From the NCBI GenBank assembly GCA_028283855.1, contig JAPWJX010000001.1:186001-250000 (forward strand): a DNA stretch of 64,000 nt. The letters are read 5' to 3'. This document shows, piece after piece, positions 7,330 through 16,584 of the stretch. Origin of the DNA: Verrucomicrobium sp. (GTDB taxonomy: Bacteria > Verrucomicrobiota > Verrucomicrobiia > Methylacidiphilales > GAS474). The notes beneath the pieces were generated by a model, which was not told where the DNA came from, did not search any database, and saw only the letters and a list, made by a program, of their open reading frames with translations. Each line of letters begins with the position of its first letter. Position 1 is the first letter of the stretch. The position numbers were made by a program, and so were the translations under genes.

Positions 7330-8676
7330 ATGGTTTTCGCGGAAAAGAAAGGGGTGCGTGCCGCCTGGCGCCGTCAGGCCGGCGTCTCCCTGCCGGAGGT
7401 TCACGGCACGATCGACGTGCCGCAGGGGCCTTTCGCCTGGCGTAAGCTCTGGGCGTTTTTGGGGCCGGGACTCCTCGTCGCTGTCGGTTACATGGACCCG
7501 GGAAACTGGGCTACCGATCTGCAGGGGGGCGCGCAGTTCGGCTATTCCCTCCTGTGCGTCATCATTCTGTCCAACTTCATGGCCATCCTGCTCCAGCACC
7601 TCTGCATCAAGCTGGGGGTGGCGACCGGCCGGGACCTGGCCCAGGCTTGCCGGGACCATTATCCCATGCCGGTGGTCTGGTTTCTTTGGATCCTGGCGGA
7701 ACTGGCCATCGCGGCGTGCGATTTGGCGGAAGTGGTCGGCTCGGCCATCGGCCTTCAGCTTCTCTTCCACATACCCCTTATCTGGGGATGTCTCATCACC
7801 ACCCTCGACGTGCTGGCCATCCTTTTCCTTCAGAACAAAGGGTTCCGTTACATCGAGGCCCTGGTCGCCGTCCTTATCGCCACCATCGCGGGATGCTTCG
7901 CCGTCGAGCTCTTCTTTTCCAAGCCGCATCCGGACCTGATCCTGCGCGGCTGCCTGCCCACGGCGGAGATCCTTCACAATCCGGGGATGCTCTACATCGC
8001 CATCGGCATCCTGGGGGCCACGGTCATGCCCCATAACCTCTATCTGCACTCCTCGATCGTGCAGACCCGCGCGTTTGAGAAAACGTCCCGCGGACGCCGG
8101 GAGGCCATTTGGTTCCTGACCTTCGACTCGAGCCTGGCGCTCATGTTCGCCCTGCTGGTCAACGCCGCCATCCTCATTCTGGCGGCGGCCGCCTTCCATT
8201 GGACCGGGCATCGGGACGTGGCGGAGATCCAGGACGCCTATCAATTGCTCTCGCCCCTGCTCGGCTTCGGCGCGGCCAGCACCGTCTTCGCCGTCGCCCT
8301 GCTGGCCTCGGGGCAGAATTCGACCCTTACCGGCACGCTGGCGGGACAGATCGTCATGGAAGGCTTTCTCCACTTCCGCCTGCCGCCCTGGATTCGGCGG
8401 CTGGTGACCCGGCTGATCGCCCTTCTGCCCGCGGTGCTCATCATCGGCATCTATGGGGAAGGGGAGGCGGGGAACCTCCTCATCGCCAGCCAGGTGGTCT
8501 TAAGCATGCAGCTGGGCTTCGCCGTCTGGCCGCTGCTGCGCTTCACCGGGGATAGGAAGAAGATGGGGGAATTCGCCAACGGGCCGTGGATGGCGGCGCT
8601 GGCCTGGACGATCCTGGCGGCGATCCTGGTGTTGAACGGCAAGCTGCTCTTCGACCTTTTTACGGGTCGGAGCTAG
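7330..8676 (+). CDS. mntH: Nramp-family divalent metal transporter (MntH-like)
   Basis: A 448-residue protein of 11-12 helices. The two metal-binding signatures are present: MDPGNWATD in helix 1 (DPGNW at residues 56-60) and ATVMPHNLYLHS in helix 6 (about 231-242), with the Met-Pro-His core of true Nramp proteins. The family imports Mn2+ or Fe2+ with protons. The 35-residue cytoplasmic N-terminus before helix 1 is slightly longer than in MntH. The ATG at 7330 is the only in-frame ATG before helix 1. Its stop shares the bases CTAG with the convergent gene at 8673. Confidence 0.93.
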   Translation: MVFAEKKGVRAAWRRQAGVSLPEVHGTIDVPQGPFAWRKLWAFLGPGLLVAVGYMDPGNWATDLQGGAQFGYSLLCVIILSNFMAILLQHLCIKLGVATGRDLAQACRDHYPMPVVWFLWILAELAIAACDLAEVVGSAIGLQLLFHIPLIWGCLITTLDVLAILFLQNKGFRYIEALVAVLIATIAGCFAVELFFSKPHPDLILRGCLPTAEILHNPGMLYIAIGILGATVMPHNLYLHSSIVQTRAFEKTSRGRREAIWFLTFDSSLALMFALLVNAAILILAAAAFHWTGHRDVAEIQDAYQLLSPLLGFGAASTVFAVALLASGQNSTLTGTLAGQIVMEGFLHFRLPPWIRRLVTRLIALLPAVLIIGIYGEGEAGNLLIASQVVLSMQLGFAVWPLLRFTGDRKKMGEFANGPWMAALAWTILAAILVLNGKLLFDLFTGRS

Positions 8677-9239
8677 GCCTGCCGGGACTGCTTCACGGCG
8701 GGGACCATCAGTAGCCGGTGGACGGCGGGCTGCTGCTTGTTTTCCACCCGCTGAAAGCTGACGCCGTAGCGGTGCTCCGGCCCCTGGGGGCCTTTTTCGA
8801 GGAGCTGGGAAAGGTCCTGGTGAAAACCGTGCACCTGCTGGGGGGTGAGGCCCGCGGAGCTTAAAGCCCGGTCCAGATCCCCGTAGGAGAAGGCGTGTTT
8901 TTCGGCCAGCGCCACTCCGTCCCGGATGAGCGCCTTGCGGTCGTCCAGGTGGCTGGCGTAGGCCACGGCCAGCATGACCTGGTTTTGGTCATGCGCGGCG
9001 CCGTCCCCCTTGGTGCGGATCAATTGATTGCGGGCCGCCAGCTCGGCCGCCTGGCGGTCGGCGTGCGCGTCGGTTTCGCCCAGGACCTTGGCGGTGAGGG
9101 GGGTGCTGGCGTTGGCCGCCTTTTCCGCGTTGACCAGGGAGGAGGCCAGGATCTGTTCGTCCAATTCCGCCGTGCGGAACCGGAGGGCCCAATCCAGGAG
9201 AGCCTGCTCCCGAGGGGAGCGGGGAAAAGGGGCGGACAT
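8673..9239 (-). CDS. Unknown helical protein with the two-motif module
   Basis: 188 residues, soluble and predicted all-helical, no signal peptide. It carries both short motifs shared by several unknown proteins of the window: LLDWALRFR near residues 14-22 (motif A) and LDRALSSAGLTPQQVHGF near 122-140 (motif B). Related motifs occur in the genes at 34257, 34841 and 40156, and in tandem in the 807-residue protein at 31790. It precedes nothing on its strand and follows the 88-residue protein 21 bases downstream of that gene's stop. I do not know its function; a role tied to the 28-41 kb gene set is inferred from the shared motifs. Confidence 0.65.
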   Translation of the reverse strand: MSAPFPRSPREQALLDWALRFRTAELDEQILASSLVNAEKAANASTPLTAKVLGETDAHADRQAAELAARNQLIRTKGDGAAHDQNQVMLAVAYASHLDDRKALIRDGVALAEKHAFSYGDLDRALSSAGLTPQQVHGFHQDLSQLLEKGPQGPEHRYGVSFQRVENKQQPAVHRLLMVPAVKQSRQA

Positions 9240-9260
9240 GGGAGAGTTGTTATCCGTCTT

Positions 9261-9527
9261 TTAAGCCAGCTGCTGAAGCTGCTGTGTGGCGGCCTGCAGC
9301 GTGGCGGCGGGCGGGCGATGCTGGATGACGCTGAGGGAGGCCCGGTCGGTCCGGGTCTTCAGATCCGCCAGAAAAGCGGTGACGGTATCTTCCGGCACGC
9401 GGTGGGAGGCCAGGAAATCCTTGAAGGCCTGGGGCGGAAGCTCCAACGCCACGGCGCTGCGGGCGTCCAGTTCCCCGGAGCCGTACCATTCTTGAAGATT
9501 GCGGTTTTGTTCGGAAGTGAGCTTCAT
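9261..9527 (-). CDS. Small unknown helical protein with motif B
   Basis: 88 residues. Its middle (LPPQAFKDFLASHRVPEDTV...F) matches motif B of the 188-residue protein encoded just downstream and of other helical proteins further along, so it looks like a half-size member of that family. No signal peptide or membrane segment. It is the first gene of a two-gene minus-strand unit divergent from a secreted-protein operon. The ATG at 9527 is the only good start. Function unknown. Confidence 0.55.
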   Translation of the reverse strand: MKLTSEQNRNLQEWYGSGELDARSAVALELPPQAFKDFLASHRVPEDTVTAFLADLKTRTDRASLSVIQHRPPAATLQAATQQLQQLA

Positions 9528-9645
9528 GACGGCGGGAAAGCAAGTTCAGTGCCGTGAAAAGAGAGCTTGGTAAAAAATAAACCGGCGCTGGCTTGCTTTA
9601 TGCTTTTACCCCCTCAAACCTATAAAAATCCAGCGAAAGGAACGC

Positions 9646-10260
9646 ATGAAAAAATGGTTATTGTGTGCGGCGTTACTAGGGCTTCTGCCCAGCGCGGGAT
9701 GGGCATACAGCACGATATATTGGTACATCCCGTCGTTTACGGGATGGTCTCCCTCCTCCAACTCGTTGCCTAGCAATCCTGCTGTCCAGGGCAAGTCGGT
9801 CTACATCGGCTCCAGCCAGATTTATTTTAATACCCAAAACAACTCGGGCATGCCGGTCTCTTACTATCAGGCGGACTACGCGCGCTACATTGGGTACGGC
9901 TCGGCGGGAGGCGTCGGCATCACCACGTCCGAAGCGCACGGCTCCAGCAACGTCCCCTATGGAACTTGCGTGACGACCAATGTCGATTCGGGCTGGTTCG
10001 GTTCCCACGGCTTTCCGGGCTTCGGCAACCGCCAGATCACCAGTAACGGCATGTTGGTCTATACGATGACCACGCTGTATTCTTCCACCTCCGGCTCTTT
10101 CAATACGACTTGGGAAACCCATCCCACCGTGGTCCCGGCGGCCTGGGTGGATCTGAACGACTTGACCAAGAATTCGGCCGATGCGCCGCTTCCCCTGGGC
10201 AATTTGGCTGTCCAGCCTGCGGAGCACGATAACCTGGCCGTCACCTGGAGACTGCAATGA
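9646..10260 (+). CDS. Secreted protein, paralog 1 of 3
   Basis: 204 residues with a clear signal peptide (MKKWLLCAALLGLLPSAGWA, cut before Y21). The mature part is rich in Gly, Ser, Thr, Tyr and Asn, as in surface or matrix proteins. NPAVQGKSVYIGSSQ after the signal matches the VQGQTIYAG and LQGQSVYGY segments of the next two proteins, and its end LPLGNLAVQ...LAVTWRLQ matches their PTGxL...WS ends. A ribosome site AAGGAA precedes the ATG by 6 bases. Its stop overlaps the next start. Codon use is less GC-rich than in the neighbours. Function unknown; probably an exported structural or adhesive protein. Confidence 0.75.
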   Translation: MKKWLLCAALLGLLPSAGWAYSTIYWYIPSFTGWSPSSNSLPSNPAVQGKSVYIGSSQIYFNTQNNSGMPVSYYQADYARYIGYGSAGGVGITTSEAHGSSNVPYGTCVTTNVDSGWFGSHGFPGFGNRQITSNGMLVYTMTTLYSSTSGSFNTTWETHPTVVPAAWVDLNDLTKNSADAPLPLGNLAVQPAEHDNLAVTWRLQ

Positions 10261-11033
10261 ACGGCGTGCTGAAACTTCTTCTGGCGGGCGTCCTATGTGG
10301 GGCGCTTCCCGTGGCATCGATGGCGGCGGGGTACGCCGTCCAAGGGCAGACGATCTATGCGGGAATGTCCAGCGTGGCCAACAACGGCGCCACCGTGAGC
10401 CTTTCCAACGGGGGGAGCTACGTCGTGGGCGGCAGCGACATGTATATCGGCTACGGGCCGACGGGTGGGGCGGGAGAATGTACCACGCTCCATGACGGGG
10501 TGAGCGTGAACGTCACCTATGCCGGCAGCGGCCGGACTATGAGCGGGGCCGGGCCGGGATGGTTTTCCGCCGCCAATAGCTGCCATTCCCAAAATGACAG
10601 CGCGTGGGGAGCCAATAAGATCTACGACTACGCGTACGTGGACGTGTCGACGAATTACGGAGAAGCGGGGGAGCAGGTCGTTACCAATTACGGTCCTTAC
10701 ATCCAGGTTGGAACGGCTCCGGATCCTCAAGAGCAGATGCCTAACGTCAGCGTCCAGACGAGCGCGGCCGGCGGTATCCTGGTTTATGAGAACACTTTGT
10801 TGGCCACTTCCTCCACGCCCATGTTGGGGGGCGTCGTCACGGGGGGCGGCTATCTTGGGGTCAACCCCAGCAGTTCTTACGGCGTGGTGCCCGGCCCGTG
10901 CGGCATGTTCATCGACTTTGGCGACTGCCCCACCAACCAGGCTCCCCAGCCGATTCCTACCGGCACGCTTTCCCTGTTGAGCGGAGAAGCCAAGAACGGA
11001 ACCCCCGTTTCCTATCACTGGAGCGTCGAATAA
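10257..11033 (+). CDS. Secreted protein, paralog 2 of 3
   Basis: 258 residues; signal peptide MNGVLKLLLAGVLCGALPVA followed by SMA and a mature start AGYAVQGQTIYAG, the paralogous opening. Low-complexity Gly/Ser/Asn-rich body, four or five cysteines that may pair in the periplasm (ECTTL, NSCHS, GPCGMFIDFGDCP), and an end QPIPTGTLSLLSG...YHWSVE like the other two. It overlaps both neighbours (ATGA before, TAATG after), so the three are translated as a unit. No catalytic motif is visible. It is the longest of the three. Confidence 0.75.
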   Translation: MNGVLKLLLAGVLCGALPVASMAAGYAVQGQTIYAGMSSVANNGATVSLSNGGSYVVGGSDMYIGYGPTGGAGECTTLHDGVSVNVTYAGSGRTMSGAGPGWFSAANSCHSQNDSAWGANKIYDYAYVDVSTNYGEAGEQVVTNYGPYIQVGTAPDPQEQMPNVSVQTSAAGGILVYENTLLATSSTPMLGGVVTGGGYLGVNPSSSYGVVPGPCGMFIDFGDCPTNQAPQPIPTGTLSLLSGEAKNGTPVSYHWSVE

Positions 11034-11470
11034 TGAAACACGCCGCATTTCTCACCGTCGCCCTCGCCGCCCTGCTCCTGCCGGTGCCGGTTAGGGCTGC
11101 TACTTCCTACGTTTTGCAGGGCCAGTCCGTGTACGGTTACTTCTCCGGAGGCTACCTTTTCACCCCATGCAGCTATTCAGCCGGAACGGCCAACTACGGG
11201 GCCACGCCCATAACCGGCCAAGTATTGACCACCAACGGACTGATCACGAAGGGGTCGGTGGGAGGGTGGGGAAACTTCGGTGGAGAGGGGCTGGACGTTG
11301 GCACCTTCGCCGGGGCGGGCTACTCCTGGGTGGACATCAACGACATCACGGTGCAGCAGGGCGGATCGCCGCCTCAACCGCCCACAGGCAACCTGATCCT
11401 GGACAAGAATTCCGGCGGCGCGGGCGGTGTGAACCTGCAGTGGAGCGTCGTCGCGCCGCCGGCTTCCTAG
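11033..11470 (+). CDS. Secreted protein, paralog 3 of 3
   Basis: 145 residues from the ATG at 11033, which shares bases with the previous stop (TAATG). Signal peptide MKHAAFLTVALAALLLPVPVRA, then ATSYVLQGQSVYGYF, the shared opening, and the shared end PPTGNLILD...LQWSVV. It is shorter than its paralogs, mainly by loss of the middle. The gene converges on an S41 peptidase with 7 bases between stops. No recognisable function beyond likely export. Confidence 0.75.
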   Translation: MKHAAFLTVALAALLLPVPVRAATSYVLQGQSVYGYFSGGYLFTPCSYSAGTANYGATPITGQVLTTNGLITKGSVGGWGNFGGEGLDVGTFAGAGYSWVDINDITVQQGGSPPQPPTGNLILDKNSGGAGGVNLQWSVVAPPAS

Positions 11471-11477
11471 CCGGGAC

Positions 11478-12668
11478 CTATCCTTCCGCCGGGCTGAACT
11501 GGGAAACGCTCAGGCGCAGCTCGGAATTTCCTCCCGTGCGGAGGATGTCCTGGCTCGTCGTCTTGCCGTAGGTGGCGCCGCCTTCCACTTTCACGCCGGG
11601 CTTTTGCCGCAGGGACATCAGCATGAGCTCCGCCGCGGAGGCGGTGTTTTGGCTCACGCGGACCACCAGGTTTTTCCCCTTCCAGATCCGGTCGGCCTGG
11701 GTGGACATCGGCTTCTCGCGGACGCGGCCCACTTCGTCCCGGTATTTCCACACCACGCCGATGGGGCCGGGACCTTCCAGCATGCCCAGGAGGTCGATCG
11801 CCGCGTCGGTGTAGCCCCCGCCGCACTCGCGGAGGTCCAGGATCAGCGTCGGCGCCTGGGCGACGGGCGCCAGCAGCGTGCCGCAGGTCCCTGCCGTGCC
11901 GCGGTCAAAGTGGGGAACCCGCAGGACCGGCGCGCCCTTTTCCTTTTCGAGGCTCGGCTGCGCTTCCTGGAAGACGATGTCCCGCGGGGAGGCGGTGTAG
12001 CTTTGGGTGGCGGTCCGCAACGTCACCTGCCGGGCGTTGCCGATCCGGGCGGCCAGATCGGCCCCCCGGGTGGAGGGCAGATCGACGGCCTGGCCGTCGA
12101 TGAGAAGGCCGATGACCTCCATGCCGGGCTTGAGGCCCGCCTCTTCCGCGGGAGCCTTGGGGACGACCATCTCCACCTTCAGGCTGCCGCCGGGGCCCCG
12201 CTGCTCCGCCCAGCGGACGCCGATGCCGTGTAGGCGGCCGGAGAGGTAGGAGTTCCACTGGCGGCTGTCGCCCGCCGTTTCCCACAGGGCGTATTTGTCC
12301 CGCCCTTTAAGCCAGCCGTTGATCAGGGCGCTGAAGAGAATGGAGTCGCTCACGGGCGCCTTGGCTTCGGCGGCCAGCTTGCGGGCGAAGTCGATTTGGC
12401 CCTGGCGCAGCCCGCTTTCCCCCGCTTGAAAGGCGGGGAGGGAGGCCTCCTTCACCTCCGGAGAAACGGCCGGGTAATAGTGGCCGATTTCCTCCCAGAA
12501 AAGATCCCGCCATTTCGCGGCGTCCAGGGGGCGGTCGGAAAAGAAGTCCTGGTCGAAGAATCGGTTGGTGATTTCCACCGCCAGGCGCGGGTAATCGAGG
12601 GGGGCTTCGGCGGCGCGCGCCGGGCGTGCGGCAAGGAGGAGAAGGCAGAGAAGGGCCAGCCCCTTCAT
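11478..12668 (-). CDS. Periplasmic S41-family (C-terminal-processing type) peptidase
   Basis: 396 residues with a signal peptide (MKGLALLCLLLLAARPARAA). A PDZ-like part contains KAPAEEAGLKPGMEVIGLLI (about residues 180-200). The S41 core has LILDLRECGGG (strand before the oxyanion region), then TASAAELMLMSLRQ with the nucleophilic Ser, and 25 residues on ATYGKTT with the Lys of the Ser-Lys dyad, as in Tsp/CtpA. It should cut exported proteins near their C-termini. The ATG at 12668 overlaps the stop of the upstream gene; earlier in-frame starts belong to another frame's shadow. Last gene of a three-gene envelope operon. Confidence 0.85.
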   Translation of the reverse strand: MKGLALLCLLLLAARPARAAEAPLDYPRLAVEITNRFFDQDFFSDRPLDAAKWRDLFWEEIGHYYPAVSPEVKEASLPAFQAGESGLRQGQIDFARKLAAEAKAPVSDSILFSALINGWLKGRDKYALWETAGDSRQWNSYLSGRLHGIGVRWAEQRGPGGSLKVEMVVPKAPAEEAGLKPGMEVIGLLIDGQAVDLPSTRGADLAARIGNARQVTLRTATQSYTASPRDIVFQEAQPSLEKEKGAPVLRVPHFDRGTAGTCGTLLAPVAQAPTLILDLRECGGGYTDAAIDLLGMLEGPGPIGVVWKYRDEVGRVREKPMSTQADRIWKGKNLVVRVSQNTASAAELMLMSLRQKPGVKVEGGATYGKTTSQDILRTGGNSELRLSVSQFSPAEG

Positions 12669-13627
12669 CGGACCTGGAAGGTCTCGTGGAACAGCGTTCG
12701 TTCCTTCCAGCTCTCGGGCCGCTGGCTCGCCTCGCCGATGGGGGACTTGTAGATCACTTCCACCCGGTAGGAGCCGGGCTCCAGCTTCAGGGAGGAAAGC
12801 TCCTTCCATAGGTCGAAGTCTTCCCGCTTGGAATATTCCATCAGCACCTGGCGGTGGACGGGGACGCCGGCCACCGTGCGGACCAGGTCGACGTGGGCGA
12901 CGCCTTCCGGGTGCAGGTTGCGGCCGATGACGGTGAGGGTGGGCAGGGGCCTGTGCAGGACGGGATGGTCCCCCAGATTCCAGCCGATGCGCGGGCTGGG
13001 CAGAACCTCGATGCCGTTCTTGGCCAGGAGCACCCACTTGCCGTTGCGCTTTTCGAAAAGGCGGAAAACGTCGCGGCCCTTCAGGTTCTCCGCCTTCACC
13101 GTGACGGAGAAATAATGGGAAAACTTCCAGGAATTATAGTGTTCCAGCGGGGTGCCCAGCGGGTCCTCGCCGTCGGCGGTCAGCAAGTATTCACCCTGCT
13201 TCGGCACCTGCACGTTGATGAAGAGCGGGGCGCCGTGTTCCGTCCGGCCGGAGCGGGTCGCGTCGGACGTGTCGAAGTCGATCTGCGCCAAGCCGCCCCC
13301 GGGGAAGATGGTGCGGCTGTTGATGAGCGTCCAGTGGGTGTGTCCCCACGGCATGCTGTAAAGGTCGAAGCGGGAGCCCGCAGGGTCGATCGGCCAGACG
13401 CTTTCGGCGGTGCCCTGGGGTTCCACCACGCGGTCGACGCAGTAGCCGGTGGAAAGGTCGACCTGCCGGACGACGGTCCAGCGGGAGTCGAGCTGGGACT
13501 TGATGAGGGACTTTACTTCTTCCGGGTCGGATCCGCGGGGCGTCCCCAGATTGGGGGCGGAAGCGGGTTTTTCCGCGGCTACGGCCGCGGCACCCAGGAA
13601 AAGGAGGAGAAGGGCGGCGCGCTTCAT
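12665..13627 (-). CDS. Unknown exported protein
   Basis: 320 residues with a signal peptide (MKRAALLLLFLGAAAVA). The mature protein looks beta-rich: repeated short strands with aromatic and glycine turns, for example FDTSDATRSGRTEHGAPLFI and the Ig-like LTVIGRNLHPEGVAHVDLV. It ends in LEPGSYRVEVIYKS, typical of a beta-sandwich. It sits between a membrane-anchored protein and an S41 peptidase and overlaps both by a few bases, so it may be the peptidase's partner or substrate. I do not recognise the family. Confidence 0.7.
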   Translation of the reverse strand: MKRAALLLLFLGAAAVAAEKPASAPNLGTPRGSDPEEVKSLIKSQLDSRWTVVRQVDLSTGYCVDRVVEPQGTAESVWPIDPAGSRFDLYSMPWGHTHWTLINSRTIFPGGGLAQIDFDTSDATRSGRTEHGAPLFINVQVPKQGEYLLTADGEDPLGTPLEHYNSWKFSHYFSVTVKAENLKGRDVFRLFEKRNGKWVLLAKNGIEVLPSPRIGWNLGDHPVLHRPLPTLTVIGRNLHPEGVAHVDLVRTVAGVPVHRQVLMEYSKREDFDLWKELSSLKLEPGSYRVEVIYKSPIGEASQRPESWKERTLFHETFQVR

Positions 13628-14385
13628 GGCGTGATGCGGGAGATGGGGTTCCAGTCCTCGTCGACGACCACTGCCGCGCGGGTGGAGTCGGGTTTGATCG
13701 CCTCCCATTGGGCGCGGGTCAGCGTTTGGCCCTTGCACTTGGCGATAATGACCTCGATCGCGCCGTTGGAGGTGCGCAGCAGCGTCTTGGCGTCGATGAA
13801 CTTGGAATTCGACGGCAGGTCGGTTTCCGTGAAGAAACGAAGGGCCTCGTCCGGCGCCCAGCGGCCGGGCTGGGGCTGGGTCTTGGCGGGGCGGGGGCGG
13901 GTGTTCGGGTGCTGGCTGACCGGTCCCGGCGGTGCGGGCGGCAGGGCTTTGCCCTCCTTGCCGTTCGCCGCCTTGGGAGCGGAAGGTTTGGAAGAGGAGG
14001 GCGTCTGGGCGGCAAAGCTCGTGCCGGGCGTGTGGGCCGCGTTGCCCGCCGGCGGCAGGATGGTGCCGCTGGGATTTCCCGTGGCCCGGGTGGGCCGGGG
14101 GGGATATTGAATGATGCTGCAGGCGGGAAAGACGGAGTAATCGTAATAGCTGCCCGTTCCGCGCAGCACGGCCAGGATGACCTGCCCGCTGTAGAAGGAG
14201 AGCTCCTCCGGTTTCTCCGTGGAAAGGGCGCCGCCGGGAACCTGAAAAGCGCGGCCGGAGGGGAGATCGCCGCCCCGCGCCGCCTGGCGCTTCCACGCCC
14301 AGCCGAGTCCGGCCACGAGCGCCAGGACGATGACGGTAGTAATCCAGAAAGGGCCGGAGCCTCGCCGTGAAGAAATCGGTGCCAT
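13624..14385 (-). CDS. Unknown single-helix membrane-anchored protein
   Basis: 253 residues: a short cytoplasmic start, one membrane helix (FWITTVIVLALVAGLGWAW, residues 13-31), a periplasmic part, a Pro/Ala/Ser-rich linker (about residues 110-175) and a C-terminal globular stretch with LRFFTETDLPSNSKFIDA and AQWEAIKPDSTRAAVV. First gene of the operon ending in the S41 peptidase; the overlap with the next gene is 4 bases. It is divergent from the GspE-like gene across 111 bases. Family not recognised. Confidence 0.68.
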   Translation of the reverse strand: MAPISSRRGSGPFWITTVIVLALVAGLGWAWKRQAARGGDLPSGRAFQVPGGALSTEKPEELSFYSGQVILAVLRGTGSYYDYSVFPACSIIQYPPRPTRATGNPSGTILPPAGNAAHTPGTSFAAQTPSSSKPSAPKAANGKEGKALPPAPPGPVSQHPNTRPRPAKTQPQPGRWAPDEALRFFTETDLPSNSKFIDAKTLLRTSNGAIEVIIAKCKGQTLTRAQWEAIKPDSTRAAVVVDEDWNPISRITP

Positions 14386-14496
14386 CCCTGGGGATTGGTT
14401 TTAAACAAGAGCCGCTTCCCAAGTCAATGGCGACGCGCGCCGCAGCAAACTTGTCGCCAACGCGCGCGGGATAGGCTATGAGAATACGTAAGAAGC

Positions 14497-16546
14497 ATGT
14501 CCGCCGATAAAGAGGCCCTTTCGGTATACGTCGTCCGCCACGGCATCGTTCTCATCGACGCGCTGAAGCGCTGGGTCGATCAAACCCCCAACCTTTCCGC
14601 CGCGGAGCTTCTCGTCGCCCGGTCCGCGTTCATCCAGGAGCGGACGTGGTGGGAGCAGTTCGGCAGTGACGCGGGCATGCCCCGCCACTGGCCCTCCGGC
14701 GCTCCTTCCTCCCTGCCGGAAGAAACCTTCAACGGCCCCGGCCGCCTGCTGCTCAAGAGCCATCCCGCCGTCCTCCTCCAATGGAAGCCCTTTCCCATCC
14801 TCGGCGTCATCGATCCTTTCAATGAAGGAGCCCTGCGCGCCTGGTGCCAGAAACACCTGCCGCAGACGCCGGGCGTCCAGCTGGAGGTCCGCACCGTTTC
14901 CCCCCACTTCATCGACGCCTGCCGCGCCCATCTCCAGGGCCTGCCGGACCCGGACAAGGGCCCGGTGCCGCCCCCGCTGCCGCGGCCGAGCAGAGTCGAC
15001 GTCGCCGCCTGGGCCGCCCTGTGCGAGATGAATCCCGAAGGCGTCTCCACCTGGCAGGACCTGGCGGGCACCATCGCGGAGTCCTTCCTCATGGACACCC
15101 TGCCGCCGGACTTCCTGGTCTCTGCCGTCCCCATCGAAGGGATCGAGGAAGCCATGGTCGTCCAGCGCTCCGACACCGTGGCGTGGCTCGTCACCGCCCA
15201 CGCGCACGACCGCCGCATCGTCGACAGCGCGCTTCAGCACCTCGGCATGCGGGTCATCCCCTTTGCCATCCCCCCGGAGGACTTCCGGCGGCTGAAGGAA
15301 ACCTTCGTCCCGCAAATCGTCGTCGAGAGCGACGTGCGGGCCACCAGCGCCTGGGACATCGACCCGCAGCTCGATCCCGACCTGGCCGGCATCGAGCTTT
15401 ACCGCAAGCTGATGGGCGCCGCCGTCCGCGCCGGCGCGTCCGACATCCACCTGGATCCTAAGGAGCGGCGCGTCCGCGTCCGCTTCCGCATCCACGGTGA
15501 ATTGACGGAGCAGGCCCCGCTAAACCTCCACCTCCACCAGATCCTCCTGCGCCGCCTGAAGATGCAGGCCGGCATGCGCCACGACGTCAAGGGCGCCATC
15601 CAGGACGGTTCCGGCGAGTTCGAGACCGACGAAGGGGAGGTGACCGAGCAGCGCTACTCCATCGCCGTCGTCAAGGGCGGCGCGGAAGCCGTCGTCATCC
15701 GCCTCCTTTCCCGCAAGCTGCCGAAGCTGGAAGACGTCCACCTGGACGCCGCCAGCCGCCGCGCGATCGACTGGTTCCTGGAGGGCGACGGCGGCATGTT
15801 CGTCATCACCGGCCCCACCGGCAGCGGCAAGACGACGACCCTCTACGCCTGCCTTTCCAAGGTCGACGTGCCCGAGCTGAAGATCATCACCGTGGAGCAC
15901 CCGGTGGAAAAGCACCTGCCCGGCGCCGTCCAGATCGACGTGCGGGAGGACGGCGAAATCACCTTCAAGGCGGCCCTCAAGGCCGTCGTCCGCCAGGACC
16001 CGGTACATCCTCATGATCGGTGAAATCCGGGACGACGAAAGCGCCGCCATCGCCATCAACGCGGCCCTCACCGGCCACAGCGTCTTCTCCACCATCCACG
16101 CCATCGACCCCGTCGGCGTCCTGGAGCGGCTTTGCCAGAGCTTCAACGTCGACCGCATGACGGCCGCCCAGGCCCTGAAGCTCGTCCTCTCCCAACGCCT
16201 CGTCCGCCGCCTCTGCCCCCTCTGCAAGGAAGTCACCCCGGCCAAGGCGGAAGACCTCCGCTTCTTCCCGGAGACCGACATCGCCAACCCCGTCTCCGCC
16301 CGCCGCGTCGGCTGCCCCGCCTGCCGCCACACCGGCTACGCGGGCCGCGTCGCCATCGCGGAAGTCCTCATGTTCGATCCCGTCATGGTCGCCCTGGTGG
16401 AAAACCGGGAACCGGCCAGCGTCCTGCGCGCCCGGAATCGGGAACGCGGCTTCATGCCCCTGGGCCAGCAGGCCAGCATCCTGGCCCAAACCGGCGAAAT
16501 CACCTTCGCCGAGGCCAAGCTCCTCCTCCCCACGGCCCAAATTTGA
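14497..16546 (+). pseudogene. GspE/PilB-type secretion ATPase interrupted by a frameshift
   Basis: Two adjacent frames make one complete type II/IV secretion ATPase. The first (14497-16023) has the N-terminal domain, RAGASDIHLDP (about residue 311), Walker A GPTGSGKTTTLY (439-450) and EHPVE. The second (open from before 16013 to 16546) continues with MIGEIRDDESAAIAIN (Walker B), the TGHSVFSTIHA histidine box and the CPLC...CPAC zinc tetracysteine. The break is near 16000-16003: in QDP(R)YILMIGE one base is missing before GGTAC. Without it the last 180 residues, including the hydrolysis residues, are lost. It could be a true pseudogene, a sequencing error or, less likely, programmed slippage. 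Confidence 0.85.
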
Positions 16547-16549
16547 CCG

Positions 16550-16578
16550 TTGCTACTTTTTACGCATGAGACTATAAG
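16550..16578 (+). promoter_or_regulatory. Sigma-70-like promoter placing a transcript start at a GTG codon
   Basis: TTGCTA (16550-16555), a 17-base spacer and TATAAG (16573-16578). Counting 7 bases on, transcription would start at about 16585, which is the GTG start of the next gene, so the message would be leaderless. The same CTATAAGAAC string occurs at the promoter inferred near 31106. Confidence 0.5.
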
Positions 16579-16584
16579 AACGCC

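Noticed and set aside
14451-14482. Promoter of the GspE-like gene from TTGTCG and TATGAG
   Set aside because: The spacing is 20 bases, too long for a sigma-70 promoter; no better pair was found in the 111-base gap.
16013-16546. A separate small gene starting MIGEIRDDE
   Set aside because: It is the continuation of the ATPase after the frameshift; the start lies inside the Walker B motif.
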